From contig NZ_SNUB01000006.1 of assembly GCF_004378355.1 (NCBI RefSeq), forward strand, positions 1 through 64,000: a stretch of 64,000 nucleotides of DNA, written 5' to 3'. The position numbers and the translations under genes are program-made. The notes under the pieces were generated by a model. The model was given only the letters and a program-made list of their open reading frames with translations, made no database searches and was not told where the DNA came from. Numbering within the stretch: position 1 is the first letter of the stretch; each line of letters starts with the position of its first letter. Positions 30,791 to 40,824 of this stretch are shown here, one piece after another. This DNA comes from Psychromonas algicola. Its GTDB lineage: Bacteria > Pseudomonadota > Gammaproteobacteria > Enterobacterales > Psychromonadaceae.

Positions 30791-31413
30791 ACCCAAACCG
30801 ACACTTTGCCCGGTAACCAAGGTAACACTTGTACTTTTTCAATAAGCGACTCTCCCCCTAACAACCACAAAACTTGAATATTTTCAGGCGCATCAATTGA
30901 TCGAATATCATCAGGTTCAATCACTTTGATCACCGCATACCCTTTGGCGTCTTTAGGTAAATTGCGAATTTTTGCAGATAGCGCAGGTAACGCCGTCATA
31001 TCTGCCACCGCAAAGAACCAATCGGCATCGCTATTGATATCGAGAATAAGCCCAGGGCCGCCAACATAAATACTATCGCCAACCACCGCATTCATCGCCC
31101 AACGCGCAGCAAACCCACAGCCAGAGTCGGACGTTTCATGGCGAACAAAGTCTACATCAATGGTACATTCACTTCGAGAAAACTCAGCAATGGTATAAGT
31201 ACGCATAACAGGTCGCTCGCCTTCTGCAAGCGCGCTTGGATCCGTACTTCCCTGCGCATTAAAAAGCAGCTTTATATAACTACCTTCACAGTGCTCTGGG
31301 AAATCAGCAAACTCATCGGCATGGAGTGTCACACGCTGCATATTGGCAGATGTTTTTTCTGTTTTAATCACGGTCGCTTTTTTAGGTTGAGGTTTAGCTT
31401 GGGATTTTGCCAT
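30634..31413 (-). CDS. Siderophore-interacting protein (FAD-dependent ferric-siderophore reductase family)
   Basis: A 259-residue cytosolic flavoprotein. The FAD-binding domain has RPVMRTYTIAEF (RxYT-type motif) and the second domain holds WLLGGESLIEKVQ and the C-terminal RNEKEVEKDNIYISSYWKSG, typical of SIP/ViuB-type reductases that release iron from siderophores. It is on the same strand as the ECF transporter genes, which end 148 bp upstream; co-regulation is possible but not shown. No siderophore receptor is in the window. Confidence 0.92.
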   Translation of the reverse strand: MAKSQAKPQPKKATVIKTEKTSANMQRVTLHADEFADFPEHCEGSYIKLLFNAQGSTDPSALAEGERPVMRTYTIAEFSRSECTIDVDFVRHETSDSGCGFAARWAMNAVVGDSIYVGGPGLILDINSDADWFFAVADMTALPALSAKIRNLPKDAKGYAVIKVIEPDDIRSIDAPENIQVLWLLGGESLIEKVQVLPWLPGKVSVWVACEFDDMRALRGYFRNEKEVEKDNIYISSYWKSGVTEDGHKVMKREDAEAN

Positions 31414-31561
31414 TAGACTACTCGATAATAGTTGTTATTTAGATTTAAGGTTAGACTATCACTATAAAGAAAAGTTTGGCAACCTTATAAATTATTATTA
31501 CGCGGTTAGATAGTAGGCTACACATCATGAATGAATGACTTCAATAATCAAATAAAATGAA

Positions 31562-32398
31562 TTAAAAAGGATACCAAAATAACTGCGTTTCAAACACGCG
31601 TTTAAAAATAGCTAATGAAACACACACCAAAATCCCCAATAAACACAACCAATCTCTTACGGCTAACGGTTTTAAACTATACCAAGTGCGATATTGATGA
31701 CGTCCAAAACCACGTAATGTCATGGCATTTGAAATCTCTTCTGTTTTATCCAAACTACTAAAAATCAACGGTCCTAAAATACTGGCTAGACTTTTCAAAC
31801 GTGCAAAAAAAGAAGCCTTCTTAGACAGCTCAATCCCACGCGCTTGTTGCGCATGCATAATATTCACGTAATCTTTCTTAATTTCAGGTAAATAACGCAA
31901 GGTTAAACTCACTGCATAAGCAATTTTATAAGGCACGCCCAATCGATTTAAACTCGCTGAAAATTCAGTAGGATGCGTGGTAAACACAAACACTAACGCG
32001 ATAGGAAACATACTGAAATACTTTAACGTGATGGTCACCAAATAGAACAAGGTTTCTTGCGTGATGGAATAAAAGCCTAACGGTAGCAAGATAGTTTCAG
32101 AGCCGATATAGGCCGTACCCTGTTGCGGCGCTAATAAAAACATAAACAACGCATTTAATGACAACACACTGGCAGTGGCAATCAATAAAGTACGATAAGC
32201 CTTTACAGGCACTCGCGTCATTTTAAGCAATAACAAGCCGACACAAACCAATCCGCCAATCAAGCGCAAATCAAAGGTGGTCAGTACAACAGTGACCCAC
32301 GCCATAAACAAAACAAACTTGGTGATCCCATTTAATTGATGCAACGCTGAGCCTGTATCAATATAACTTATCCCAAAGGCTATTTTTTCAGCTTTCAT
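31562..32398 (-). CDS. ECF transporter T component (transmembrane EcfT)
   Basis: A 278-residue coupling subunit of an energy-coupling-factor vitamin/micronutrient importer. It has five or six membrane helices and the two short coupling-helix motifs: AQQARGIELSK and AMTLRGFGRH (each with the A-R-G signature that contacts the ATPases). It overlaps the ATPase gene by 4 bp (ATGA). Confidence 0.92.
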   Translation of the reverse strand: MKAEKIAFGISYIDTGSALHQLNGITKFVLFMAWVTVVLTTFDLRLIGGLVCVGLLLLKMTRVPVKAYRTLLIATASVLSLNALFMFLLAPQQGTAYIGSETILLPLGFYSITQETLFYLVTITLKYFSMFPIALVFVFTTHPTEFSASLNRLGVPYKIAYAVSLTLRYLPEIKKDYVNIMHAQQARGIELSKKASFFARLKSLASILGPLIFSSLDKTEEISNAMTLRGFGRHQYRTWYSLKPLAVRDWLCLLGILVCVSLAIFKRVFETQLFWYPF

Positions 32399-34095
32399 GC
32401 ATTATGCCTCGTTTGTTCCGCTTCAATAAAGTGTTGCATAAAAGCACTGCTATCAGCGAGCTCTAAATTGACCGCTAGCTCATATAAGCTGGTTGTTACG
32501 AGGTTAGCTTTAGCTAACAAATCAGGTTGGCTAAACACTTGCGTCATTGGCGCATCGGCAATCAGTTGGCTATCGGCTAATACAATCGAACGCGTTGTAT
32601 ATTCTAAAACCAAATGTAAATCATGAGAGATGATCACGACAGTGATCCCTAAGCTTGCATTTAAGGTTTTGATGAAACTTAACATGGCAGTATAACTGCG
32701 GTGATCCTGCCCGGCTGTTGGTTCATCCAATATTAATAATTCTGGCTCTAACACTAGAATAGAAGCAATAGTGACGCGTTTTTTTTGACCATAACTTAAT
32801 GCATCAATGGGCCAGTTACGGTATTTTTTTAACCCACAAAGCGTTAATACATCGAGAACTTTCTCGTTAATAAGCGTTTCATCCAATCCGCGATTACGCA
32901 GACCAAAAGCCACTTCATCAAAGATCATATGATGAGAAATCATATGATTAGGATTTTGCATTACCACACCAACACGTTGGCTACGCTCAAAAATACTCAG
33001 TTCAGCAAGATCTTGGTCGTTAAGGAATATACTCCCCAAGTCAGGCTCAACCACGCCCATAATGAGTTTGGTTAAGGTTGATTTACCGGAGCCATTTTTC
33101 CCTAAAATAGAAACAAACTCGCCTTTATTTACTGTAAAACTAACATCATCAACCGCATTCACTTCGCCATTGTAGGAATAAGTTAATCCAGACAAGGTTA
33201 ATAAAGGCGTTTGTTTTTCTGCTTGAACCGCTATGTAGGAAGCATTAAACCAATCTAATACTTTACCTTTGTATTTTTCTAAGGGCATTGTGTTTAGATT
33301 TGATGGTTTATCTTGCGCATCGATAACACAACCCGCTGATTTTAATGCTGATAAATAAAGTGGTTCGCGTATACCGTGCGTTTCAAGTAGTGAAGAAGCG
33401 AGTAATTTATCGGGTGTCATATCGGCAACGATAGCCCCATCAGCCATCAAAATAATACGGTCAACATCACGATGTAATACATCTTCCAAACGATGCTCAA
33501 TCATAATAATGGTTTTGTTTGCGTCTCGATGTAATTGGTCGATGATCTCAATGGTCTTTTTACTTGTTTTTGGATCCAGTGCCGCAAGCGGCTCGTCAAA
33601 AAGTAAAATATCAACATCATCCACTAGGATCCCAGCTAACGACACACGCTGCTTTTGTCCGCCAGACAACTCTTGTGGTGAGCGGTCGAGCAATGATTCC
33701 AACTCCACCATCTGCGCAGTCGATTTAACCACAGGATACATTTCAGCCGTTGGCGTACATTGGTTTTCCAAGGCAAAAGCAATATCTTCACCGACGGTTA
33801 AACCAACAAACTGACTGTCCGTATCCTGTAAAACTGTCCCGACGAGCTCGGTATAATGATGCATCTCGAATTGACTACTATCTTTCCCCGCAATATGCAA
33901 TTGGCCAGAGCACTGCCCTTTTATCGCATGAGGAATAAGGCCGTTAAGACAACGACCTACCGTAGATTTGCCACTACCACTTGCGCCGATAATAACAATT
34001 TTTTCGCCTTTTTCTATTTTCAAATTAATATTGTTAAGCGTGGGTTTATCCAACGATTTATATTGAAAAGAAAAATTCGAAAACTCAATCTGCAT
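32395..34095 (-). CDS. ECF transporter ATPase, fused A and A' domains
   Basis: A 566-residue protein with two ABC ATPases in tandem. Domain 1: Walker A GASGSGKST, signature LSGGQKQRVSLAG, Walker B LLFDEPLAALD. Domain 2: Walker A GKNGSGKST, signature LSYGQKKRVTIAS, Walker B LLILDEPTAGQD. In many ECF systems the two ATPases are separate genes. It lies 6 bp after the S component and overlaps the T component. Confidence 0.94.
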   Translation of the reverse strand: MQIEFSNFSFQYKSLDKPTLNNINLKIEKGEKIVIIGASGSGKSTVGRCLNGLIPHAIKGQCSGQLHIAGKDSSQFEMHHYTELVGTVLQDTDSQFVGLTVGEDIAFALENQCTPTAEMYPVVKSTAQMVELESLLDRSPQELSGGQKQRVSLAGILVDDVDILLFDEPLAALDPKTSKKTIEIIDQLHRDANKTIIMIEHRLEDVLHRDVDRIILMADGAIVADMTPDKLLASSLLETHGIREPLYLSALKSAGCVIDAQDKPSNLNTMPLEKYKGKVLDWFNASYIAVQAEKQTPLLTLSGLTYSYNGEVNAVDDVSFTVNKGEFVSILGKNGSGKSTLTKLIMGVVEPDLGSIFLNDQDLAELSIFERSQRVGVVMQNPNHMISHHMIFDEVAFGLRNRGLDETLINEKVLDVLTLCGLKKYRNWPIDALSYGQKKRVTIASILVLEPELLILDEPTAGQDHRSYTAMLSFIKTLNASLGITVVIISHDLHLVLEYTTRSIVLADSQLIADAPMTQVFSQPDLLAKANLVTTSLYELAVNLELADSSAFMQHFIEAEQTRHNA

Positions 34096-34101
34096 TATTG
34101 A

Positions 34102-34650
34102 TTATTCCTCGCTTAGGTTACTACTTTGTTGATTACGCTTTGCAGCAGATTTCAAGATAAAGTAACCAACAACCGCGATTAATACAGTGTTACCCGAAGC
34201 AATAATGGTTAATTGTGTAAACACTTTCGCAAAGGGTTCGGCATATAAAACAGTATCTAAGAAAGCAGAAACGCCATAACCAATCACATTACCGACCAAT
34301 GCAAGTACAATAAATAAAGCAAAGTCTTTCATTGCAAAAATACCAGATTGAATACGACGATTAGTCAGTCGAGGGAATAAACCAATCACTAAACCAACAA
34401 TCCCAGAGCCTAATACCCAAGTAAACCAAACACCCCAACCAGCAAATAAATCAGTCACCCAGTGACCAATAAAGCCCACTAAGAACCCAACGAATGGGCC
34501 AAATAATACAGAAAATAGCGCAAGGATCGCCATCGCAGGTTTTAAGGTTGTGTTAGCAAATACAGGTACGCCAAACATGGGTAAGCCACCGATGCCATAA
34601 AGCGCAGCGCCAATCGCAATAACAACAACGGTTTTAGTAGATAATTTCAT
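34102..34650 (-). CDS. ECF transporter S component (UPF0397-like)
   Basis: The ATG at 34650 ([10 protein letters not shown], 182 residues) has a GAGGT site 4-5 bp upstream and starts at the first membrane helix; the longer frame adds 18 residues unlike the family. Five or six membrane helices; [20 protein letters not shown] with [16 protein letters not shown] is typical of UPF0397 substrate-binding subunits. The vitamin or metabolite is unknown, and I found no TPP, FMN or cobalamin riboswitch motifs upstream. Confidence 0.88.
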   Translation of the reverse strand: MKLSTKTVVVIAIGAALYGIGGLPMFGVPVFANTTLKPAMAILALFSVLFGPFVGFLVGFIGHWVTDLFAGWGVWFTWVLGSGIVGLVIGLFPRLTNRRIQSGIFAMKDFALFIVLALVGNVIGYGVSAFLDTVLYAEPFAKVFTQLTIIASGNTVLIAVVGYFILKSAAKRNQQSSNLSEE

Positions 34651-34865
34651 AGTTACCTCGTTAATGATAATAGTTTCTGGGATTATACGGGTTATCAAAA
34701 ACAATAAGAAGTCTAACGGTCTAGATGTCTAGAAATAAAATATTTACGAATTGATAAGGTGAAAGCTCGATGAGGTTTTAGTAGAAAATTTGAATGATGA
34801 ATATATTTGTATCTAATTTTTCACAGCCATTAAAAGTGAAATTAACAGAACATAAATGAAGGTAA

Positions 34866-34905
34866 TAAAAAGGAGGCTATATTTTCAGTAAAAAATAGCC
34901 TCCTT
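34866..34905 (-). terminator. Rho-independent terminator of the SDR gene
   Basis: AAGGAGGCTAT / ATAGCCTCCTT, an 11-bp perfect stem (34870-34880 and 34895-34905), followed on the minus strand by TTTTTATT. It lies 28 bp after the SDR stop. Confidence 0.78.
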
Positions 34906-34932
34906 AAATATTTAGAAAGTAGGTATTTCCAT

Positions 34933-35661
34933 TTAAACTAAGTAACCGCCATCCACTTCAATGGTTACATTACGTAAAGGTGTTGACGCATCATCAAGAA
35001 GATATTGAATTGAACCAAGATGATCTTCTGCTCTTAATTCACGACCTAATGGTGTTGCTTTCAAACTTTCAAACACGGCAGTTTGCTGCTCTGTGCTCAT
35101 GCCTGCTTTTGAATGAATTTCAGTTGCCGTGATACCCGGTCTAATTGAATTAACACGAACTCCCAAATCAGCCAACTCTACGTTTAAGACATGAATAACA
35201 GCTTCAAAAGCCGCTTTACTTGCAGAATAAACAGCAGAACCAGGGAAACCTTTTTGTACCACAATAGAAGAAACAAACACCACGCTTGAAGGATTTGCCA
35301 AACAAGGTTGTAGAGCTTGCAAAGTAAAAAACGGCCCTTTGGTATTCACTGCAATCATTTCATCAAAATGCGCTGGTGTAGCATTCATAAAAGGACTTGG
35401 ATGAAAAATACCTGCATTTAATACCACACCATCTAACTTAACGCCTTCCTCTTCTAACGACTTTCCAAGTGAGGCTAATTGATCAAGGTTAGCGCTATCA
35501 GCTAAGTACGCTTTAACGCCTAGATCTGCAACAACTGCATCTAACTTCTCTTGATTTCTACCTGTGATGATTACGTTATTACCTAATGCGACATTATGTT
35601 TTGCTAACGCTAAACCAATACCAGACGTTGCGCCTGTAATTAAAATCGTTTTTATTTGCAT
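34933..35661 (-). CDS. Short-chain dehydrogenase/reductase
   Basis: A 242-residue classical SDR. NAD(P)-binding TGATSGIGLALA near residue 9, LNAGIF in place of NNAG, catalytic Ser in VFVSSIV, and the YSASK catalytic Tyr/Lys pair. The downstream NSIRPGITATEIH is normal. The substrate is unknown. It is divergent from a LysR regulator 143 bp away, which probably controls it. Confidence 0.9.
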   Translation of the reverse strand: MQIKTILITGATSGIGLALAKHNVALGNNVIITGRNQEKLDAVVADLGVKAYLADSANLDQLASLGKSLEEEGVKLDGVVLNAGIFHPSPFMNATPAHFDEMIAVNTKGPFFTLQALQPCLANPSSVVFVSSIVVQKGFPGSAVYSASKAAFEAVIHVLNVELADLGVRVNSIRPGITATEIHSKAGMSTEQQTAVFESLKATPLGRELRAEDHLGSIQYLLDDASTPLRNVTIEVDGGYLV

Positions 35662-35729
35662 ATTATTGTTCCCACTATTTTATGATGACTTATATGTACT
35701 TTTATATAGCCATAAAGCTTAACCTCTTT

Positions 35730-35765
35730 TATAGTTCCTTATTAGCTACCAATTGGTTAACTATA
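35730..35765. promoter_or_regulatory. Candidate LysR operator between SDR and lysR genes
   Basis: An outer inverted repeat TATAGTT (35730-35736) / AACTATA (35759-35765) encloses the 10-bp palindrome ACCAATTGGT (35748-35757). Dyads of this kind in the gap between a LysR gene and its divergent target are where LysR proteins normally bind. The role is inferred. Confidence 0.4.
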
Positions 35766-35804
35766 AGTTTCTATTTTAGAAACAATCAATAATAAGAGGA
35801 CGCG

Positions 35805-36719
35805 ATGAACAAACTACATAATCACCTTTCTCATCTATATTTATTTTATAACGTAGCGCGTTTAGGTAGCTTTCAAGCAGTAGCAACAAAATACAATTTA
35901 CCTCGTTCTTCTGTCAGTAAAAAAATACAACAACTTGAAGAACAAGTGGGTCAACGGCTTATTCAAAGAAGTACGCGCAAACTGAGTTTAACCGATGCAG
36001 GGCGAGATTTATTAGCTGCGTCAGCATCATTAAGTAAAGTCGTAGAGTCCTCTCAACGTGTTATCGAAAAACATGAATCCACACTATCAGGTACGGTTAA
36101 AATAAGTTGCACCGTGATCATTGGAGAAAAATACCTACTGCCTTTAATGCATTCATTACGTGAAGAATATCCAGCCATTTCACTAGAGCTTTATTTTAAC
36201 GACGATCCTGTCGATTTATTAGCGCAAGAAATTGATATTGCCATTCGCATTGGTCATTTACCTGATTCCTCTTTAATGGCGAGAAAAATCTGCGATAAAC
36301 GTTTAGGTTGGTTCGCCAGTCCAGGCTATTTAGAAAAACATGGCACACCAGCCACTCCAGATGATTTAACCGAACACCAATGCGTTATTTTTAAGAATCA
36401 AAGCATTACTCTGGATCATTGGTCATTCAAACAAACCAATGGCGATATCATCAAAGTCCGAGCGCAAAACAATATAGCAACGGATAATGGACACGCGTTA
36501 GTTGAAATGGCACGCATGGGATTAGGCGTGATCATGATTGATGCGATCTTAATTAAAGACGATATTGAAAATGGCACTTTAGTACCTATTTTAACGGATT
36601 GGCAACACCCAGACACCTTACCAATCAATCTTGTTTGCTTAGGAAGAAACTACAGAAGCCGCGCTTCCACTACCATTTGGGAAGCTTTATTTGAACATTT
36701 ACAAAAAGTATTGTCTTGA
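35805..36719 (+). CDS. LysR family transcriptional regulator
   Basis: A 304-residue regulator. N-terminal winged HTH (about 10-68: GSFQAVATKYNLPRSSVSKKIQQLEEQVG, split here as GSFQAVATKYNLPRSSVSK and IQQLEEQVGQRLIQRSTRKL) and a periplasmic-binding-like effector domain (KISCTVIIGEKYLLPLMHSL onward). It is divergent from the SDR gene. The RRST-type RSTRKLSLTDAG wing is typical of the CrgA/AaeR-like subgroup that often controls nearby oxidoreductases. Confidence 0.92.
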   Translation: MNKLHNHLSHLYLFYNVARLGSFQAVATKYNLPRSSVSKKIQQLEEQVGQRLIQRSTRKLSLTDAGRDLLAASASLSKVVESSQRVIEKHESTLSGTVKISCTVIIGEKYLLPLMHSLREEYPAISLELYFNDDPVDLLAQEIDIAIRIGHLPDSSLMARKICDKRLGWFASPGYLEKHGTPATPDDLTEHQCVIFKNQSITLDHWSFKQTNGDIIKVRAQNNIATDNGHALVEMARMGLGVIMIDAILIKDDIENGTLVPILTDWQHPDTLPINLVCLGRNYRSRASTTIWEALFEHLQKVLS

Positions 36720-36779
36720 TATTGTAAAATGGATCAGCGTTAACATCACCCTAGTAAACGCTTTATTTTATTAGTATTG

Positions 36780-37346
36780 CTAATACGCATCAAAGCGAAA
36801 ACAATCCGTTGTATGGTCATTGACCAAACCGACAGATTGCATAAACGCATAGACAGTGGTTGGCCCTAAGAACTTAAAGCCTTTCTTCTTCAACGCTTTA
36901 CTGATCAGAATCGATAACTCAGTGGAAGCAGGTACTTCTTCACTTGATTGCCAATGGCCAACAAGGGTTTTGTTGTCAGTAAACTGCCAGATGTAATCAG
37001 AAAAACTGCCGTACTCTTGTTGCACATTCAAAATACATTGTGCGTTATTAATAATCGCTGAGATTTTTGCTCGGTGTCGAACAATACCCGCATCTAACAC
37101 TAATTCTTCAATTTTAGCCTCATCAAATGCCGCCACACTTTTCAAATCAAACTGATGAAACGCCGCGCGATACCCTTCGCGTTTATTTAAGATGGTATGC
37201 CAGCTAAGTCCCGACTGACACAGTTCTAAAGACAATGCTTCAAATAACTTGCTGTCATCATAAACAGGAACGCCCCATTCGGCATCATGGTAGGCTTCTT
37301 CCAATTTGGTTTTTAAAGCCCACAGGCATTTGTTTGTTTGGTTCAT
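36780..37346 (-). CDS. tag: DNA-3-methyladenine glycosylase I
   Basis: Base-excision glycosylase that removes 3-methyladenine from DNA. The ATG at 37346 gives 188 residues; an in-frame TTG two codons earlier is less likely. KCLWA, YHDAEWGVP and NDHTTDCFR supply the Cys/His/His/Cys zinc site of Tag, and LELCQSGLSWHTILNKREGY is the HhH-region core. Monocistronic. Confidence 0.95.
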   Translation of the reverse strand: MNQTNKCLWALKTKLEEAYHDAEWGVPVYDDSKLFEALSLELCQSGLSWHTILNKREGYRAAFHQFDLKSVAAFDEAKIEELVLDAGIVRHRAKISAIINNAQCILNVQQEYGSFSDYIWQFTDNKTLVGHWQSSEEVPASTELSILISKALKKKGFKFLGPTTVYAFMQSVGLVNDHTTDCFRFDAY

Positions 37347-37736
37347 TGGCAATGATGGCCTTTTGAATGTGTTGTTTTTGTTGAATTGGTTTGTATACAG
37401 TAATGAAAAGGAGGAAGTTTGGCTAGTTGTTGTTGGTTTTTGTCTTTGAGGGGTTATTGGTATTAGCTCGTCTGCGCTCGTCCGTTCATTTGGATGTTGT
37501 AAGCAGTGGTTTCCCCTTGTCGGCGACTAATTTTCTTTTCATAGTCAAAGAAACAGTACCTACAAAAACAAAAAAAGACGCTCCGAATCACTTTTCAGCT
37601 TTAATTTTTAAGCCAAAAAATAAAGCTAAATAGGTAATTTCCTCATTAAATTACTCAGTGCTAATAGTCAATAAAAACCTAAAGCTGTAAGGTAAATGAG
37701 TGAAGAATCAAATCCTGAATTTATAATTATTGTACT
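37347..37736. other. Intergenic region holding a degenerate repeat copy
   Basis: 390 bases between tag and the M16 protease. There is no ORF I support (a 68-codon frame at 37427 reads through the repeat). It includes a partial copy of the 40.8-41.7 kb repeat at 37465-37559. Confidence 0.6.
37465..37559 (+). repeat. Dispersed repeat, degenerate partial copy in inverted orientation
   Basis: AGCTCGTCTGCGCTCG followed by GCAGTGGTTT and TGTCGGCGACT matches the minus-strand reading of the repeats at 40.8-41.7 kb. The distal hairpin is retained with changed bases (TTTCTTT / AAAGAAA). Together with those copies it flanks the M16 protease gene in inverted orientation. Confidence 0.75.
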
Positions 37737-40640
37737 TTAATATTTAAGAAATGCTTTTAATTCGCCTTTAAAACACTGATCTACATGGCAAATACTTTTA
37801 TCTAACTGGGATTTTTTATAATCATCACTTGATTGATGCGCTTTACCAAAACTACGTACAACAATTGGGTGAACCGTTGTTATAAATGAGTTATAAAATT
37901 CAAGCATATCAGCCTTTGTGAGCTTTTTAAGTTCAGCAGCAAGTTTGGCTTTGCTATCAAAATTAAATTCTTTATTTTTGATCTCTGATAAATAATAATT
38001 AGTGTGTGTAATTAAATTATAATTGTTAACCTGTAATTGTTTAATTAAACCTTGTTGATATTCCCCAAACTGCTTATGACTCATATTCTTCAAGATAAAT
38101 TGATAGTTATTGATAAATTCATCTATTCGCCGTGTTAACTCTACAGGACCAACAACAGCTGACTGAACATAAAAATACATGCCAGGGAATCCCCCTATTC
38201 GAATATTTTTCGCTCCAACTTTATAACCTAGCTGTTGTTCTGTACGGATAGAATTATAAAAAGGTGTGCTGATCATATTACCTAATAACTCATATTTAGC
38301 TCGATTTGCTAATGAATTATCTTGGCTGATATAAGAAGCAACCAATACTGAATCATTGTGGTCTATCTCAAGTTCTCTAATCAGCGCATGTTGTGTATTA
38401 TTAAGGTTAACTATGATAGGTGAGCGTTTTTTAACGCTCACATCAGACATATAGAATGTATATAACTTATCAGCTAGCTTTATTGACTCTGATTTTGATA
38501 TATTTCCGAGGGCTAATATTTCAACTTCAATATGTTGATGGAAACTTTTTATATACTGCGTTAACTCTTCAATAGTGACATTTTCCACAGCCTCTGAAAT
38601 CTCTTTATTAGAATATAATCCTACAACTTGTATTTGCTTTAAAATGGCTTCTGCTTGTATATAGGGATACTTTCTTTTAGACTTCTTCTCACTGTATTTT
38701 ATATTTTTTTTGTACCTCGTAAATTCATCTTTATCAATACTTAAGTTCCGTAACGCCTGATTGATCAATGACAATAGCTCAGGCGTTTTTTCGTTATAAC
38801 CACTGACTGAAAGAGTAACTCCCTCGTGCGAGTAATCAATTTTGTAATCGAGTCCTGCTTTTTTTGCAGGATAAACCATTTCATTTAAACTACTTTTTAA
38901 TAAAGCAATATAAAGTCTGTTTTTTGCCCATGACAATGCATCTTTACCGGCATATGGAGAATAAATTTTTACAGTTAATGTCGATTTAGGAACCCGAAGT
39001 TCTGTCTCTTGTTTAAACCAGAATTTAAAACCAGGCTCTTCAAAGATAACAACAGGATTTTTGTTCACTTGTTCAACTTTTTTTAAAGTGAAATCTGTTG
39101 CTATAAAAGTGTTGACGTGGGGGTATGTTAAGGATTTGATCACTGGAGGAGTTTGATAACGTTGCAGCTCTTTAGCGGATAGCTTAGCTATAGCATAAGA
39201 AGTATTGTATTCAGGTTGTACAAGGTTAGTTGATAAGCCTTTCCCCAGTAAAATTAAGCGCATATTTTGTGGTGTAAAATATGACAAATAATCCATATGT
39301 AATTGATGAGAATAGTTACCATATAAGTAAGTCGAACTCCAAACATTCGCTGGTAATACTGTCTGTAGTTTACTAGATAAAAAAATCGCAGTTGCTTGTG
39401 AAGAGGAGTTTTCTTTAAAGTTAAATTTTGTTTTCGCAATAAGTGACTTTTCGTTAAAATATTGCTGGTTATATTGTTCGTTGGTTAATAATTTCAGGTA
39501 AGAAAAAACAGCTTCAATAATTTTTTTATATTGCTTTGTCCCTTTAAATGTTAAGTTAAACTTTAAGTTGAAAAGATCAAAATCATCAGGTCCACTGTAA
39601 CTTGTATTTAACGCAGTAATTAATCCTTTTTTCTTTAACAGACTATACAAGCTGCCACGGCTTTCATCGCCTAACAAATATACAAGAATAGCCAATGGTT
39701 TTTCAGAAAAATAAGGTGTAGATTTAGGGACAGGAAAAGATAAAATCAATTGCTTCTTTGAGCTTAGTGGTTGAATTTTAATTTTAACGGCTAATTGCTC
39801 TGCTAAGTAAGGATTGACTGTGTTCTTGGTGACTTTTGAGCCGCTATTAGGAATTTCAGAAAACTTTTCGCGCGCCCAATGCTCTAATGTATCTAGATCT
39901 TCATGGCCAACAATCGCTAGTGACATGCGATTTGCTGAATAGTTATGAGCATAATGTGCTTTTACTGCATCAATCAATAAATCTCCATCTCTATCGACTA
40001 ACGTGTCTAAATTACCGACCGAAAATTGGCTAAAGGGGTGTGCTGGATTACTTGTATCTTTAAGTACTTCTCTTATACGACGGTCTTCATCTTTAATTTT
40101 TAGACGGTATTCCGAATCAACCGCATTTTTTTCACGTTCAACGTAATGTGAGTCAAAATTAGGGGTGATGAAAAATTGTGCAAACCTATCAATAGCTTCC
40201 TCAAACGCATTTTGATTTATTTGAAAATAATAAAGCGTCTCTTGTTGAGAGGTCCTCGCATTCCCTCTTCCACCATTAGACGTAAGAAACTCTCTATACT
40301 CTCCTGCTTTAGGATATTTAACGGTACCTAAAAAAAGCATATGCTCAAGAAAATGTGACAATCCTTCACGATCTTTAGGATCATCCATATGCCCGACATG
40401 AACATTCATCGATACGGCTGATTGGCTCGCCGTACTATCAGAAACTAACACAACCTTTAAACCATTATCTAGCTCAAGATAACGGTAATTACGTTGATCA
40501 TTTGGAGCTTTTATAATAGTGTTTTTATTACTTAATGAAAGCGAAATTTCTGGTTCGGTACTAGCTGCCTGGACACAATTAAAAACACTAAAAAGTAGAG
40601 TAAATATATATATATTTAAGAGAGATATTTTCACTGTCAC
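37737..40640 (-). CDS. Secreted M16 metallopeptidase (pitrilysin/insulinase type)
   Basis: A 967-residue zinc protease with an N-terminal signal peptide (hydrophobic 6-22, cleavage near VQA-A). The inverted zinc motif is H96-FL-E99-H100 in SHFLEHMLFLGT, with the distal Glu about 75 residues on in EREKNAVDSEY. Length and four-domain layout match E. coli pitrilysin (about 960 residues), while the motif text is closer to insulysin. It should degrade peptides in the periplasm. The start is GTG (ACAGTGAAA context); a second GTG two codons in is an alternative. Flanked on both sides by members of one repeat family. Confidence 0.9.
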   Translation of the reverse strand: MTVKISLLNIYIFTLLFSVFNCVQAASTEPEISLSLSNKNTIIKAPNDQRNYRYLELDNGLKVVLVSDSTASQSAVSMNVHVGHMDDPKDREGLSHFLEHMLFLGTVKYPKAGEYREFLTSNGGRGNARTSQQETLYYFQINQNAFEEAIDRFAQFFITPNFDSHYVEREKNAVDSEYRLKIKDEDRRIREVLKDTSNPAHPFSQFSVGNLDTLVDRDGDLLIDAVKAHYAHNYSANRMSLAIVGHEDLDTLEHWAREKFSEIPNSGSKVTKNTVNPYLAEQLAVKIKIQPLSSKKQLILSFPVPKSTPYFSEKPLAILVYLLGDESRGSLYSLLKKKGLITALNTSYSGPDDFDLFNLKFNLTFKGTKQYKKIIEAVFSYLKLLTNEQYNQQYFNEKSLIAKTKFNFKENSSSQATAIFLSSKLQTVLPANVWSSTYLYGNYSHQLHMDYLSYFTPQNMRLILLGKGLSTNLVQPEYNTSYAIAKLSAKELQRYQTPPVIKSLTYPHVNTFIATDFTLKKVEQVNKNPVVIFEEPGFKFWFKQETELRVPKSTLTVKIYSPYAGKDALSWAKNRLYIALLKSSLNEMVYPAKKAGLDYKIDYSHEGVTLSVSGYNEKTPELLSLINQALRNLSIDKDEFTRYKKNIKYSEKKSKRKYPYIQAEAILKQIQVVGLYSNKEISEAVENVTIEELTQYIKSFHQHIEVEILALGNISKSESIKLADKLYTFYMSDVSVKKRSPIIVNLNNTQHALIRELEIDHNDSVLVASYISQDNSLANRAKYELLGNMISTPFYNSIRTEQQLGYKVGAKNIRIGGFPGMYFYVQSAVVGPVELTRRIDEFINNYQFILKNMSHKQFGEYQQGLIKQLQVNNYNLITHTNYYLSEIKNKEFNFDSKAKLAAELKKLTKADMLEFYNSFITTVHPIVVRSFGKAHQSSDDYKKSQLDKSICHVDQCFKGELKAFLKY

Positions 40641-40824
40641 AACTCATATAAAACAAAAAATCGAACTTCTATTATATTACATTAAAAAGAGGTACACATC
40701 TGGAGCCAGATCTTGATTTCTGCCTTTAAGCTAATAATAAAACGAGGCTCAATATAAAGAAAATTGTTGAGCAGCCACTCATTAAAATAAATAATATCAA
40801 CAAGTTAATAAATAACAATACTCA

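Noticed and set aside
34651-34932. Possible TPP or FMN riboswitch upstream of the ECF S component
   Set aside because: Characteristic core motifs of neither were found on the minus strand.
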